A stretch of 64,000 nucleotides of DNA from Nostoc sp. CMAA1605. GTDB taxonomy: Bacteria > Cyanobacteriota > Cyanobacteriia > Cyanobacteriales > Nostocaceae. A program made the position numbers and the translations under genes. The notes under the pieces were generated by a model. That model searched no databases and was not told the DNA's origin. It saw nothing but the letters and a program-made list of their open reading frames with translations. Within the stretch, counting starts at the first letter, position 1. Every line of letters begins with the position of its first letter. The stretch covers positions 1 through 64,000 of the forward strand of contig NZ_PJIZ01000031.1 of assembly GCF_021596505.1 (NCBI RefSeq), read 5' to 3'. Shown in pieces: positions 8,011-18,321 of the stretch.

Positions 8011-10002
8011 GTGACAAATCAAGGAGTTGAGCAATCAGTTCTGACATTTGATGGTCAAGATGATTATATAGATTTTGGTAGAAATGACCTTGGCGGTGTT
8101 TTTGCTGAGGGAAGTTCAGCCTTGACAATTTCAGGATGGATCAACCCACATAAACTTACAAATAAAGCTACCACATACGGGGCGCGTAATGTATTTTTCG
8201 CCCGTTCTTCAGACAGATACAGTGATAATTTTGAATTCGGTATTAGTGAAGCAGGTAATTTAGACATCTATATTGATGAAAATATTAGCAAATTTGTCAG
8301 AACGATTGGTAATAGAGAATTAACTATTAACCAATGGCATTTTTTCGCTATTGTTTTTCATCAAGGTCAGTTGACTGTATATCTTGATGATCATGAATAT
8401 GTTGATGCTTTTCAAGGGACTGCTTTAAATAAGGCGACAAGTCCCATTACATTGGGTGCCACTTTACATAATCGCATATATTTTACAGGGCAATTAGCTC
8501 ATATCAGTATCTGGAATTATGCCTGTAATCAATCACAAATTCAAACCCATCGAGCCGGACTAATAGTTGGAGATGAAGCCGGATTAGTAGCTTATTGGAA
8601 GTTAGATGAAGGTGAGGGTAAAATTGTCAAAAATTATCTAGGAGACTCCTATCATGGCACTTTGCGCGGTAGTCCTATTTGGGGTTTAGCAAGAATTCCA
8701 TTTGTAGTCCCATCATCCCCCGAAAGTGAACCTCAAACTAAAACAGCAATTAGTTCTACCGCAGATATTCCCACTGCAACAACGACTGTATTAGTAACGC
8801 CAGCAGAAGCACAACAACCAACAGCAACAGACAACGCAGAAATCGAAACCAGTCAAACTCTCATTAATTTCATATCCGAGGAAACAGAAAGCCAACCAGC
8901 ATCAACACCACAACAACAGGAGCCACAAACAACCATGAATACAACAACTCGTCCTAAATATAAAATTCTGGCTATTGATGGGGGTGGAATTCGCGGTATT
9001 ATTCCTGCTATCCTGCTTGCAGAAATTGAAAAGCGTACACAAAAGCCGATATTTAGTTTATTTGATTTAATTTCTGGGACTTCCAGTGGCGGAATTTTAG
9101 CACTAGGACTCACTAAACCTCAAGCTAATGCCGATGAATCTGATCATTCACCGCTAGCTGAACATACGGCAGAAGATTTGTTAGAACTATTTGTAGAGTA
9201 TGGTGTGGAAATCTTTTATGAGCCATTATTTGAGAAAATACTTGGCCCCATCGAAGATATATTCCTACAACCAAAATATGCTTCTAGTAGTAGAGAAGAA
9301 ATTTTAAAACAGTATTTTGGTGATGCGCTACTAGAACATAATCTCAAAGAAGTTTTCGTCACTAGTTACGATATTGAACAACGAATTCCCATATTTTTTA
9401 CTAATAAACCGGAAAAACAACAGATAGAATCTAAGAAATTTCGCAATTTATCTAGAGGTTTTTCGCTTTTAGATGCAGCGTTAGCCACTAGTTCGACTCC
9501 GACTTATTTTCCTCCCCATCGGATTGTGACTTCTCACAATACTAACGGCTTTTATAATTTAGTTGATGGGGGTGTTTTTGCCAATAATCCAGCCCATTTG
9601 GCTATTGTAGAAGCACAAATGAGTAGTCAGCGATTAGAAAATAGAGTGCTGAATTTAGAAGATATTCTAGTAGTTTCTTTAGGTACAGGTTCATTAACAA
9701 GTGCCTACCCCTATAGTGAAGTCAAAAACTGGGGATTATTACAATGGGGTAGACCTCTGTTAAATATAGTGTTTGATGGTGGTAGTGAAGTGGTAGCAGG
9801 ACAACTAGAAAGATTGTTTGCACCCAGTGAGCCAGAAGCTAAAACTAGTTATTACCGATTTCAAACATTTTTAGATGCGGAATTAGAAGAAATAGATAAC
9901 ACCACACTACAAAATGTGCGTCAGCTACAAGCTACAGCTCACCAGATGATTGCTCAAAATAGTCAGATGATTGATGAGTTGTGTAGTTTGTTGTTGGAAT
10001 AG
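8011..10002 (+). CDS. LamG domain fused to patatin-like phospholipase
   Basis: 663 residues from a GTG start with a good ribosome binding site. Residues 1-205 are a LamG/concanavalin-like beta sandwich (VLTFDGQDDYIDFG at the start, VAYWKLDEGEG near 195), normally a carbohydrate- or protein-binding module. Residues about 225-310 are a Thr/Pro/Gln-rich linker. Residues about 318-663 are a patatin lipase: oxyanion loop DGGGIRG (near 322), nucleophile motif GTSSGG (near 355) and catalytic Asp in VDGGVFANNP (near 518). Patatins hydrolyse acyl chains from phospholipids or galactolipids. No signal peptide is visible, so it is probably cytoplasmic. A downstream ATG at 8935 could start a patatin-only product. 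Convergent with the WD40 ATPase gene that follows. Confidence 0.88.
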   Translation: MTNQGVEQSVLTFDGQDDYIDFGRNDLGGVFAEGSSALTISGWINPHKLTNKATTYGARNVFFARSSDRYSDNFEFGISEAGNLDIYIDENISKFVRTIGNRELTINQWHFFAIVFHQGQLTVYLDDHEYVDAFQGTALNKATSPITLGATLHNRIYFTGQLAHISIWNYACNQSQIQTHRAGLIVGDEAGLVAYWKLDEGEGKIVKNYLGDSYHGTLRGSPIWGLARIPFVVPSSPESEPQTKTAISSTADIPTATTTVLVTPAEAQQPTATDNAEIETSQTLINFISEETESQPASTPQQQEPQTTMNTTTRPKYKILAIDGGGIRGIIPAILLAEIEKRTQKPIFSLFDLISGTSSGGILALGLTKPQANADESDHSPLAEHTAEDLLELFVEYGVEIFYEPLFEKILGPIEDIFLQPKYASSSREEILKQYFGDALLEHNLKEVFVTSYDIEQRIPIFFTNKPEKQQIESKKFRNLSRGFSLLDAALATSSTPTYFPPHRIVTSHNTNGFYNLVDGGVFANNPAHLAIVEAQMSSQRLENRVLNLEDILVVSLGTGSLTSAYPYSEVKNWGLLQWGRPLLNIVFDGGSEVVAGQLERLFAPSEPEAKTSYYRFQTFLDAELEEIDNTTLQNVRQLQATAHQMIAQNSQMIDELCSLLLE

Positions 10003-10085
10003 GGGTTGGGGATTGGGGACTGGGGACTGGGAATTGCTATTGCCTTTTTCTCCCCCTGCTCCCTGCTCCCTGCCCCCCTGCCTAT
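10003..10085. repeat. Short G-rich and C-rich tandem repeats
   Basis: Units like GGGGACTG and GCTCCCT repeat here between two convergent genes. The two halves are roughly complementary (GGGGA... / ...TCCCC) and could fold back, perhaps acting as a two-sided terminator. Confidence 0.55.
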
Positions 10086-10089
10086 AGAA

Positions 10090-13000
10090 CTACTGGCCGT
10101 TTTGACAAAGGGAGCGATCGCCCTCTTCCACTGTTATATTAGTTATCAAATAATCGTCTACCAGAGCGCAACCATCAGCTAGGGCATTGAGTTTGAGAAT
10201 AGCGGGCAAGTTCCAGATAATTAGGGTGTTATCATCACCCCCAGAAACCACAAAATTACCATCCCGACTGACGGCAATTTGTCGAATGGCGGCGGTATGG
10301 CCTCGGAGGGTGGTGATTTCTGTCCCATCCAGTCGCCAAAGTTTGACGGTAGCATCCACACTCCCAGAGACAATCATTTTACCATCTGGACTAAACCCCA
10401 CACCCCAAACTGCGGCGGTGTGACCGGTGAATGTTTGCAATAACTTTCCATCTACTGTCCATAACTTAACGGTGTTGTCACCACTTCCTGTGACTACCAT
10501 TTTACTGTCAGGACTAAAGGCAACTCTCCACACACCGGCTGAATGTCCCCTCAAGGTGGCGAGTAATTTACCTTCTATTGTCCAAACTTTAGCTGTACCA
10601 TCAGCACTGGCTGAAGCTAGCATTTTTCCATCAGGACTAAACACAACCTGCCAAACTTCGGCTTGATGTCCTTGGAGAATTCGGGATTTTGGTTGATCAC
10701 GTTGCCATATCTGAGCGATTTTCTCGACATTAGCGATCGCGATCGCTTGACCATCGGGACTTAGGGCAGCATCTGTAATTTTACCATTGGTGTCTTTGTA
10801 ACTAGCAACATAACTACCATCTCGCCTTCGGATTTTCACTGTAGCGTCATCTGCAAACATCGCCACTAACTGACCATTTTCACTAAATGAAACATCGAAA
10901 ACTACACTTTTTTCCGTCAATGTTTGCAGTAATTTGCCTTGACGACTCCAAAATTTCGCAACGTTTTCGTGGCTGGCTGTCGCAATGGTGGAACTATCGG
11001 CAGTAATATCAATTGACCACATTCCCCCACTATGGGCAATTACACTGGTTTGAAAGGGATTTTGACTTTGCCAGAGTCGGACGAGATTTTCTGCACCCGC
11101 CGAAGCAATAAACCTACCATCACGGCTAAAACTGACTCCCCAAACGGAAGCATTATGTCCTCTGAGTGTCCTGAGTTCTGTACCGTCGATATCCCACAGT
11201 TTCACCGTTTTATCGAGACTAGCAGAAACAATGGTTTGACCATCAGGACTAAATGCTACTCCCGTAATTCCCGCCGTATGACCTTGCAGAGTTTTATCTA
11301 GGCGATAGCTACCATCTTGGCGGTTACGTCGCCACAGTTTTACGGTTTTATCTTCACTGGCGGAAGCTAGGGTTTGACCGTCGGGACTAAATGCTACTCC
11401 CTGAACCCAAGCTTGATGACCTGAGAGAACTTGCAGGAGTCTGGGGTTTTGCCAGCCTGTGGTGTCTCGTTGCCAAAGTTTTACCGTTCCATCTAGATTG
11501 GCAGCTGCAATAGTTTGACCGTCAGGACTAAATGCTACTCCCCAAAATCCCCATTTGTAACCTGCAAATGTTTTCAGGAGTTTACCATCTTGCTGCCACA
11601 GTCTGACTGTTCGATCCCAACCAGTAGAGACTAAAAATTGACCATCGGGACTAAAGGCGACTCCCCAGACGGAAGCGGTGTGACCTTTAAAGGTGCGAGT
11701 CACCAGCCACTGTGCGTCTGTATCTCCCCGCTTCCAGAGTTTCACAGTACCATCTTCACTGGCTGAGGCGAGAAACTGGCCATCAGGACTAAATTTAACT
11801 GCTCTCACTGCACCTTGATGATCTTTGAGAGTCGCCACAGCCTTACCATCACGCCGCCAAAGTTTGATAGTTTTATCCATACTGGCTGAAGCGATCAAAC
11901 TACTATCAGGACTGATATCTACTGCCATCACAGCTGCTGTGTGACCAGAAAACCGATTGTATTCATCTGCACCATACACTGCCTGTTGTAAGACATCTTT
12001 GACTTGATGTTCAATTTTGGCATTGGGTGCTTCTAGTTTTTCGAGTCTTTTTTGGGCTTTGATTGCGGCTACCAGGGAATCTAACCTGCGATTAGAGGCA
12101 AACATCCCTTCGGATGCAGAGACTAAGGCGCGAATTTCGCTAGTTTTTGCTTGAACTTCGCTTTTTTGGGATTGGCGATACAAAATGTAAATGCCAATAG
12201 CCAAAGCAATAGAAGTGACCAACTTAATCAACATTCCGATGAGCAGCCATCTTTGGAATTGAGCAGTTTTTTTTTCCTTTGCTAGTCTGACTGCTGCTTC
12301 TTTGGCCTGTGCTGCTTCCATTGCTGTTTGGTTTGTCAGTTGTTCATATTCTTGACTCGCACTGAGAAACCGATAATCTAAATCACTGAGACTTTTTCCT
12401 AGTGACCAGTTTTGAGCATCTTTGAGAGCCTTTCCCCGCAATAACCGTGACTCATCTTTATAACCTGATGCTATCCAAGCATTAAAGATTTGCGAGTATG
12501 GACGCAGATTATCTAATTGTCTAGCTACCCATAAAGCATCAAAAACGCACCGATAAATGGGATTTTTCAGTTTGAGATAGCCGTTGTGTTTTTCTACTAA
12601 ACCAGATAGCAATAGTTCTGTTTGTTCTCGACTGTCGTTGAGTGCTACATTTTGACCATCAATCTCAGCTTGTAATATCTGCTGATAAATCCCTAATAAC
12701 CTCCCGGCTCGTTGTTCATCAAATAGGAGGCGATCGCGAATTGTCCGCAGGTGTTCTGGTTCGTCTTTGGCTTCCCAGTGCTGGATAATGTACTTTTGTA
12801 CCAGCTGCTCTACCCAATAGCCGGCGGTGGCTGGCGGTAAATCAATTTTTTTGTGGGGTGCTTGCCAAGCAGTTTGGACAACTAACTGACAGAGTTTTTG
12901 AGTTAAAAAGGGTTGTCCACCAGTCCAGGCAATAATTTTTTCTAATACTGCCTCCGGTTGACTGATGACGGGTTCTAAACCTTGCAGTAAAGGTGTAGCT

Positions 13001-13632
13001 TCATCTACTTTGAAACCATATAACTGAATTGCTGTCCCAATATTAAAAGGTGTGCGCCGTTTATCGGTGATTAAATCAGATGGACTCACTACCCCAAAGA
13101 TGGCAAAACTTAAGCGTTGAAATTTGGGATCATGCGCTCTTTGGTTATAGCAGTGACGAATCCAAGCAAAAAAATCACTGGTAGAAAAACTCAAGCTCAA
13201 TAAGCTATCAATTTCATCAATGAATATCAAGATACGCTGGTTTTGTTGCTGAGATAGGACGATTTCTTCTAAAAACTGATTGAGTTTTTGAATGGGAGAA
13301 AGACCTGTTTGCATTTCCCACCATTCCTTGAAATTGACTTTTTCAGCTAAATTAAACCCATAAAAAAGACTGATAATAATTCCCTTGTACCATTGTTCAG
13401 TAGTTGTATCTTCACTACCTAAGCGCGTCACATCTATGTAAACACAACTATATCCTTCTTTCGTCAAAAGCTCTCTGGTGCGATGTAATAGAGAAGATTT
13501 GCCCATTTGGCGCGAATTAAAGACGTAACAAAAATCACCAGCCTTGAGACTGGTATAGAGTTCTTTATCTGCCTGACGAATAACATAGCTAGGATCATCA
13601 CTATGAAGACTGCCGCCAACTTGGTATTTCAT
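10090..13632 (-). CDS. STAND-like AAA ATPase with 14 WD40 repeats
   Basis: 1180 residues. Residues 1-360 are an AAA-like (AAA_35) ATPase with a P-loop variant [11 protein letters not shown] (39-49) and Walker [10 protein letters not shown] (about 134). A transmembrane helix lies at about 461-484. Residues about 555-1160 hold 14 WD40 repeats, most with SPDGQ and TVKLW signatures, enough for two seven-bladed propellers; the ninth repeat has lost the usual GH and W. Such proteins are sensors or scaffolds that use the ATPase as a switch; no effector domain is fused. It is convergent with the LamG-patatin gene and near a second AAA-like gene, which fits a signalling or defence role, but that is inference. 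The start ATG 13632 follows a long non-coding stretch. Confidence 0.85.
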   Translation of the reverse strand: MKYQVGGSLHSDDPSYVIRQADKELYTSLKAGDFCYVFNSRQMGKSSLLHRTRELLTKEGYSCVYIDVTRLGSEDTTTEQWYKGIIISLFYGFNLAEKVNFKEWWEMQTGLSPIQKLNQFLEEIVLSQQQNQRILIFIDEIDSLLSLSFSTSDFFAWIRHCYNQRAHDPKFQRLSFAIFGVVSPSDLITDKRRTPFNIGTAIQLYGFKVDEATPLLQGLEPVISQPEAVLEKIIAWTGGQPFLTQKLCQLVVQTAWQAPHKKIDLPPATAGYWVEQLVQKYIIQHWEAKDEPEHLRTIRDRLLFDEQRAGRLLGIYQQILQAEIDGQNVALNDSREQTELLLSGLVEKHNGYLKLKNPIYRCVFDALWVARQLDNLRPYSQIFNAWIASGYKDESRLLRGKALKDAQNWSLGKSLSDLDYRFLSASQEYEQLTNQTAMEAAQAKEAAVRLAKEKKTAQFQRWLLIGMLIKLVTSIALAIGIYILYRQSQKSEVQAKTSEIRALVSASEGMFASNRRLDSLVAAIKAQKRLEKLEAPNAKIEHQVKDVLQQAVYGADEYNRFSGHTAAVMAVDISPDSSLIASASMDKTIKLWRRDGKAVATLKDHQGAVRAVKFSPDGQFLASASEDGTVKLWKRGDTDAQWLVTRTFKGHTASVWGVAFSPDGQFLVSTGWDRTVRLWQQDGKLLKTFAGYKWGFWGVAFSPDGQTIAAANLDGTVKLWQRDTTGWQNPRLLQVLSGHQAWVQGVAFSPDGQTLASASEDKTVKLWRRNRQDGSYRLDKTLQGHTAGITGVAFSPDGQTIVSASLDKTVKLWDIDGTELRTLRGHNASVWGVSFSRDGRFIASAGAENLVRLWQSQNPFQTSVIAHSGGMWSIDITADSSTIATASHENVAKFWSRQGKLLQTLTEKSVVFDVSFSENGQLVAMFADDATVKIRRRDGSYVASYKDTNGKITDAALSPDGQAIAIANVEKIAQIWQRDQPKSRILQGHQAEVWQVVFSPDGKMLASASADGTAKVWTIEGKLLATLRGHSAGVWRVAFSPDSKMVVTGSGDNTVKLWTVDGKLLQTFTGHTAAVWGVGFSPDGKMIVSGSVDATVKLWRLDGTEITTLRGHTAAIRQIAVSRDGNFVVSGGDDNTLIIWNLPAILKLNALADGCALVDDYLITNITVEEGDRSLCQNGQ

Positions 13633-14392
13633 GTTACTTGAGGCATTTTAAATAGGAGAGAAATTTCACCCTTGATAATTACTTCCTACACTTGAGAACA
13701 AGTAATATCTCCCCAGCATATCACCATCAAATATTTTTTCTACTGCGGCTTGGTCATTTTGGCAAAATTACTTAAATGTTCTAAATGTCTTATTTTGTGA
13801 TTATTTCACCCAAAGTTTTTTCTAATTGTTCTATCTGTCATTGTGTTTTATATAGATTTTATATACGATTAGCTTCTAGAATTATTTAGCTTTTAGTTTC
13901 ACTAACTTCATTGTCAAAAATTGCTATTGAGTCAAATAATTTTTCTCAATATCACCATTTTTCTAAACAGGGGCAAATTTGATGTATCGCTTTTAATAAA
14001 TATATATCATATAGAATTACTTACAAGTCGAGTTATACCCTTAATTTTCCTTTGTAAATGGGATAAATTAGCAAATCTAGTTCCTTGACCTTTTTCAAGC
14101 TATCCTGCAAGCACATCTGTTTACAAGTTGCAAAAATGCGACTTTATACCCTCTAACCCCCCTTGCAAAAGGGGGGAACTAAAATCAAAGTCCTATTTTC
14201 TTGTGAGCAGAAATTTGTATGCCCAAAAAAGAAAAAGTGATGATGTTGAGTGTATTTTTGAGACAGGAATTTTGTAGGAAAAAAGCTAAAGCTTGCAAAC
14301 TCCTATGGTGTGATTTTATGGGGTGATCATGAAACTAGGAATTTTGCTCAATGGCGATCGCAAATGACTGATACTGACAAATCACTGAATTT
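13633..14392. other. Long non-coding stretch between the two AAA-like ATPase genes
   Basis: AT-rich, no convincing gene. It holds two blocks of 9-bp repeats (13771-13838) and a GC hairpin (CCCCCC 14157-14162, loop, GGGGGG 14171-14176) of a type that recurs in cyanobacterial genomes. A 35-codon frame at 14219-14326 (plus strand) is Lys-rich but has no other support. Confidence 0.5.
13771..13869 (+). promoter_or_regulatory. Tandem 9-bp repeats with a plus-strand promoter-like sequence
   Basis: CTTAAATGT (13771-13779) plus TCTAAATGT (13780-13788), and 50 bases on TCTAATTGT (13821-13829) plus TCTATCTGT (13830-13838). The second block ends two bases before TTGTGT (13841-13846), 17 bases before TACGAT (13864-13869), the same layout as upstream of the microviridin precursor. 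It points away from the WD40 gene, so it would either act at a distance on that gene or drive an unknown plus-strand transcript. Confidence 0.35.
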
Positions 14393-15844
14393 TTAGCTCA
14401 GATTCACATAAGACAAACTTTGTAAACCCAATGTAGAAATTTGTCTAGCAAAATAGGTGCGATATAATTCACAACGCGGTAAGACGCGATCGCCTTCAAA
14501 CGTAATTAGTCCTAAACTCTCTAGTTTGTAAGTGTCCATAGGATCAAGAACAACACCTTGTTTCGTCGATACTAGTTCTGTGTACGTCCTGATCAGATGC
14601 GGATTAGCTTGTAGTTTGATCCAGTGGCGTTGTAAATGATGACGGTATATACCACCGTTGGCGATCGCATCTTTAATTAACTCTGTTAAACTCATAGTCC
14701 CAGAACTTAGATGATACAAGGCTAGCTGTATCAGTGCTGGATGACCACCAATCAAAGACATTAACTGCACAGATTCTTTGCCAACACCCCACTTTAACCC
14801 ATATCTTCTGGCTAATTCTTCTACTTGTTGATGAGTAAATTCATTGAGTCGAATCGGCAATCCGATATTAAATGGAGAATGGTTAATATCTAACGAAACA
14901 TACTTTTCTGTTGAGTAAACCACAACAAAGCGCAAATTTTGCCATAGCCGATTTTGTCGTGCTTCTTCACACCAGGAACGTAATAGAGCAAAAAACTCTT
15001 GAGCTATATGAGGGTATGCAAAAAAGTGATCAACTTCACTTAAAACCAAAACTATCGGATTGTTAATCTGTTTGAGAATATAGTTTTGTAAGTAAAAGCT
15101 ACAAACTAGTTTATAGCCTACCTCTTCATCCCATTTATCATCAATATTGGGTTCAATCCCTAATTTTGTCGCAATTTGATGACAAAGGCAACGCAACAAT
15201 TTATTCAAGTTGGTTAAACATTGGTCATCAATTTGGGAACAACTTAAATTAACAGTGTGATATCCTTGCGTTTCGGCAAAATCTAAAAGCCGGAGTACCA
15301 AAGATGTTTTACCCATCTGTCTAGGGGAACGAATCCGAATAACGCACCCAGGTTGAGTTACTTCACGATAAATTAAGTCTTCTACCGGTGAACGTTCAAT
15401 ATATAAGGTGGAATTTAATGGGACTGGGCCATCTGGATATGACCATGTAGATAAACGTTCTGTCTCTAGATACGAACTCTCTGATAGGAAATCCAAAGAG
15501 TCTGTTTCATTGTCTTCCTGGATAAAGATGTAGTCTTCTTTTTGTAAATCTAAGTTGAAAGCATTGAAACATAATTTCAGGGTTTTTTGATCTACACCTT
15601 TATTTGCAGACCACAATCTACTAAGAGTTTTAGCAGAAAGATTTGTCTGCTGTGATAGTTGATCAAGCGTGATGCGATCGCCATGATTTTCTAATATCTC
15701 CCAAGAGAGCATTGCATCTTTTAATCTTTGCAATCCTCTGGGAGATAAGATCACACCCCGTCTTCTCTTTGTCTTAATTTGTTTTAAAGTCATAGGTTTT
15801 GTCACAAGAGTTTGTTTGACAACAAAATCCACTTGATGTAACAT
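14393..15844 (-). CDS. HTH plus AAA-like ATPase (STAND-type) protein
   Basis: About 483 residues from ATG 15844 (a TTG at 15865 is in frame). An N-terminal helix-turn-helix-like region (QLSQQTNLSAKTLSRLW) is followed by an AAA-like domain with P-loop PRQMGKTSLV near 170 and a Walker B-like LVLSEVDHFF. This P-loop variant (RQMGK[ST]SL) is shared with the WD40 ATPase next door, so both belong to the AAA_35 family. The Walker B has Ser-Glu where Asp-Glu is usual. The C-terminal third looks like a winged-helix region (LESLGLITFEGDRVL). Probably a regulatory NTPase; no effector domain seen. Upstream lies an 890-base gap. Confidence 0.75.
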   Translation of the reverse strand: MLHQVDFVVKQTLVTKPMTLKQIKTKRRRGVILSPRGLQRLKDAMLSWEILENHGDRITLDQLSQQTNLSAKTLSRLWSANKGVDQKTLKLCFNAFNLDLQKEDYIFIQEDNETDSLDFLSESSYLETERLSTWSYPDGPVPLNSTLYIERSPVEDLIYREVTQPGCVIRIRSPRQMGKTSLVLRLLDFAETQGYHTVNLSCSQIDDQCLTNLNKLLRCLCHQIATKLGIEPNIDDKWDEEVGYKLVCSFYLQNYILKQINNPIVLVLSEVDHFFAYPHIAQEFFALLRSWCEEARQNRLWQNLRFVVVYSTEKYVSLDINHSPFNIGLPIRLNEFTHQQVEELARRYGLKWGVGKESVQLMSLIGGHPALIQLALYHLSSGTMSLTELIKDAIANGGIYRHHLQRHWIKLQANPHLIRTYTELVSTKQGVVLDPMDTYKLESLGLITFEGDRVLPRCELYRTYFARQISTLGLQSLSYVNLS

Positions 15845-16758
15845 AGTATTACACCAGTAATCCAAGGAACACGAATTACTAAATACTGATGGTCAATATC
15901 AATATCTTGATATTTACTTTGATCTGAACTTTAGCCAATTATTTGCAGGACAATGTCTGCACAAATTTGGCCACTATCCAGCAAAGCCAAGTGCAGTGTT
16001 TCAGAGAATTTATCGCCAAATCAGTAAAATACCCAAATTTGAAAAAAGCTTAACCCTTAAGCTTAATCAAGACTAAAACCTAGAAATAATCTACATTTGA
16101 GCCGCATTTAACCTTATTTAGCCACAAATTTCCGCTTCATTGTGATTCACTTATTTTTAATTTACTTTAGTTACTTGATTAAGATTGTTAACTGTTCATG
16201 AAGTTATCTATGTTGGCTATAGGTATTCTCCATAAATCAAACTACTGCATATTAACAGCATAGTAAACACTTAAGGAAAGTAAAGTACATTTAGATACTT
16301 GTGTCAAGCAAGTATCACTTATCGTATTGATGCTGTTTTTTCTATGGAAATTCCATGATTCCCGAAGATTACACGGATGCGATCGCTGGTACGAAGATGT
16401 AGTCTTTAAAATTTAATTCACCCGTGTGGTACAAAAAAAGCTTTTCCGAATCAGCTTTCAGACCTCCTTTGCTGCTAGAAGGTATACACAACTGTTTAGT
16501 CTAGTTGAGTTGATGTCTTTAATAAATCTGTATTTATACTTGGTTTGTTAAATTAGTGGATACTGAAATCAATCCCAAAAACCGATAGTTCAGGATTTTT
16601 AGGGTGTAGAATGGCTGAAAAATCGACTCAGGGGATGGCGTAACCGCCCAGCGTAGCTGATTACTCTTACAAGATCATCTGTAGGGAGAAAGGGCTTTTC
16701 TCCTGAGAAATACGGGGATGTAGAGGTATGGGGGAAGAAACCGTGTTTCCCCTCAGTC
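15845..16758. other. Long non-coding stretch upstream of the HTH-AAA gene
   Basis: No gene seen on either strand. A partial 9-bp repeat pair (ATTAAGATT GTTAACTGT, 16178-16195) resembles the units found near the patatin and WD40 genes. A hairpin at 16730-16752 (GGGGGAA ... TTCCCC) lies just beyond the stop of the gene at 16759 and may help end its transcription, though no T-run follows. Confidence 0.45.
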
Positions 16759-17295
16759 TTAATCAAATTGTGATAGTAAGGTTTCTACGGTAGCGTTATG
16801 GTCTAGGAAGGAAAATAAATGTTTGTAGCGGAGTTTGCCATTTTTATCTAAGACAAATTGAGCAGGTAAAGGTGCGCCTAAAGCTTGTCCTACTCGATAG
16901 GTGCGAAATACTCGACAACTAGAATCACTCAGTAATGGCATTTTTAAGCCTAAATCTCTCACAACTATTTGACTTTGTTTTTCATCGGTACTAGTAATTA
17001 GTAAAATTTCTATATCACGCTGTTGAAATTGCTCATAGTTTTCGTTTAAAGCTTTGATGTGAGGAAAACAGAATGGGCAATATTGCTTTTCTGTAAAAAT
17101 TCTGGTAAATGCTAATAAAATAGGTTTTTTGCCTCGATAATCCGAGAGTTTAACTAGCTTTCCATTCGTAATGTCTGGTAATTGAAAGTCTGGTGTTCCG
17201 ATTTCTAGTCTCAATTCGTTACTAGCTGGAATCGGGAGAAAATTCCGCAAAAAGCGTTCATTAAATAAGCCACTAAAATCTGTTGAGGTCAGCAT
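16759..17295 (-). CDS. Peroxiredoxin-like thioredoxin-fold protein
   Basis: 178 residues of the AhpC/TSA-redoxin family: IGTPDFQLPDI near the start, LSDYRGKKPILLAFTR, then YCPFCFPHI (about 72-80), where the CxxC pair replaces the TxxC of classical peroxiredoxins, and a cis-Pro-type stretch PLPAQFVLDKNGKLRY. CxxC suggests a thiol-disulfide reductase or atypical peroxiredoxin. The cytoplasm is likely as no signal peptide is seen. It follows the 2-Cys peroxiredoxin gene by 274 bases on the same strand, consistent with a shared role in peroxide stress. Confidence 0.8.
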   Translation of the reverse strand: MLTSTDFSGLFNERFLRNFLPIPASNELRLEIGTPDFQLPDITNGKLVKLSDYRGKKPILLAFTRIFTEKQYCPFCFPHIKALNENYEQFQQRDIEILLITSTDEKQSQIVVRDLGLKMPLLSDSSCRVFRTYRVGQALGAPLPAQFVLDKNGKLRYKHLFSFLDHNATVETLLSQFD

Positions 17296-17323
17296 AGGAA
17301 ATTAAAAATTAAAAATTCGTCTT

Positions 17324-17366
17324 GGAAAGTTTGCTCAACGGGGGAAACCCCCGCACGCAACTTTCC
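17324..17366. repeat. Palindromic repeat inserted between two AT-rich direct repeats
   Basis: GGAAAGTT ... AACTTTCC form the outer stem and CGGGGG AAA CCCCCG the inner one, making a very stable hairpin of 43 bases. It interrupts a run of AAATTAAAAA repeats on both sides, as expected for an inserted element. A different palindrome of the same general kind is at 22840-22871. Confidence 0.65.
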
Positions 17367-17569
17367 GCAAAATTAAAAAACCACAGATAAACACTCCACC
17401 TAACACTGATTTTATATCTCGTGTATATGTGTATTCATCTGTGGTATGGATGATTTTTTAGTTTCAGTTTCTACAACCGCCAAAGCCAGCGTTATCACTT
17501 TTAGTTCTTGATTTCAGATTGAGATAATTAACAGAATCCAAAATCCAAAACCTAAAATTTTGATGCTTG

Positions 17570-18181
17570 TTAAACGGCAGAGAAGTAAACTTTGGATTTG
17601 ACAGGATCAGGGTTCATGGTTTTATCACCAGGTTGCCAACCCGCAGGGCAAACTTCATCTGGGTGAGATTGCACATACTGAATCGCCTGTAATGTCCGCA
17701 ATGTTTCATCAACGCTACGACCGAAAGCGAGGTTGTTAATGGTAGCGTGTTGAATGATACCATCTTTGTCAATGATATATAGACCACGCAAAGCAATACC
17801 TGCTGCTGGGTCTAATACGTTGTAAGCGGCACTAATTTCTTTTTTAATGTCGGAAACTAGGGGATAGTTGAGGTCGCCAACACCGCCAGACTTGCGATCT
17901 GTTTGAATCCAAGCTAGGTGAGAGAATTCACTATCAACGGAAACACCCAGAACTTCAGTGTTAAGTTTACTAAATTCTTCGTAGCGATCGCTAAACGCTG
18001 TGATCTCAGTGGGGCAAACAAAGGTAAAGTCTAGGGGGTAGAAGAACAGAACAACATACTTTCCACGATAGTCGGAAAGTTTGATTGTCTTAAATTCCTG
18101 ATCCGCTACGGCTGTTGCGGCAAAATCGGGAGCTTGTTGACCAACGCGGAGGCTTCCTTCTATTCCGTAAGTGATGGACAT
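17570..18181 (-). CDS. Typical 2-Cys peroxiredoxin
   Basis: 203 residues. It reduces hydrogen and alkyl peroxides using thioredoxin-type donors. Peroxidatic Cys56 lies in FTFVCPTE and resolving Cys178 in [11 protein letters not shown], with the C-terminal extension to KSKVYF typical of the sensitive, decamer-forming Prx1/AhpC subfamily. Length is normal for cyanobacterial 2-Cys Prx. The gene is divergent from the glycogen debranching enzyme gene with 140 bases between start codons, so both promoters lie there. Confidence 0.95.
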   Translation of the reverse strand: MSITYGIEGSLRVGQQAPDFAATAVADQEFKTIKLSDYRGKYVVLFFYPLDFTFVCPTEITAFSDRYEEFSKLNTEVLGVSVDSEFSHLAWIQTDRKSGGVGDLNYPLVSDIKKEISAAYNVLDPAAGIALRGLYIIDKDGIIQHATINNLAFGRSVDETLRTLQAIQYVQSHPDEVCPAGWQPGDKTMNPDPVKSKVYFSAV

Positions 18182-18321
18182 TTACTATTATCTCCTTCAA
18201 CTTATATCCGTTTACTAGCGTTGGAGTTGGGGTCAGGTAAATCTTACCCATCCACGCTTGCTCACAGTTTGATTACGATCTGTTACGACTATATCATAGT
18301 CATAACGATTTTGAGTAGCAA

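Noticed and set aside
10187-11301. Plus-strand frames inside the WD40 gene
   Set aside because: They are mirror frames of the repeated WD40 sequence and show no independent features.
14219-14326. 35-codon Lys-rich frame
   Set aside because: Poor ribosome binding site and no recognised family; kept only as a possibility for the orphan promoter.
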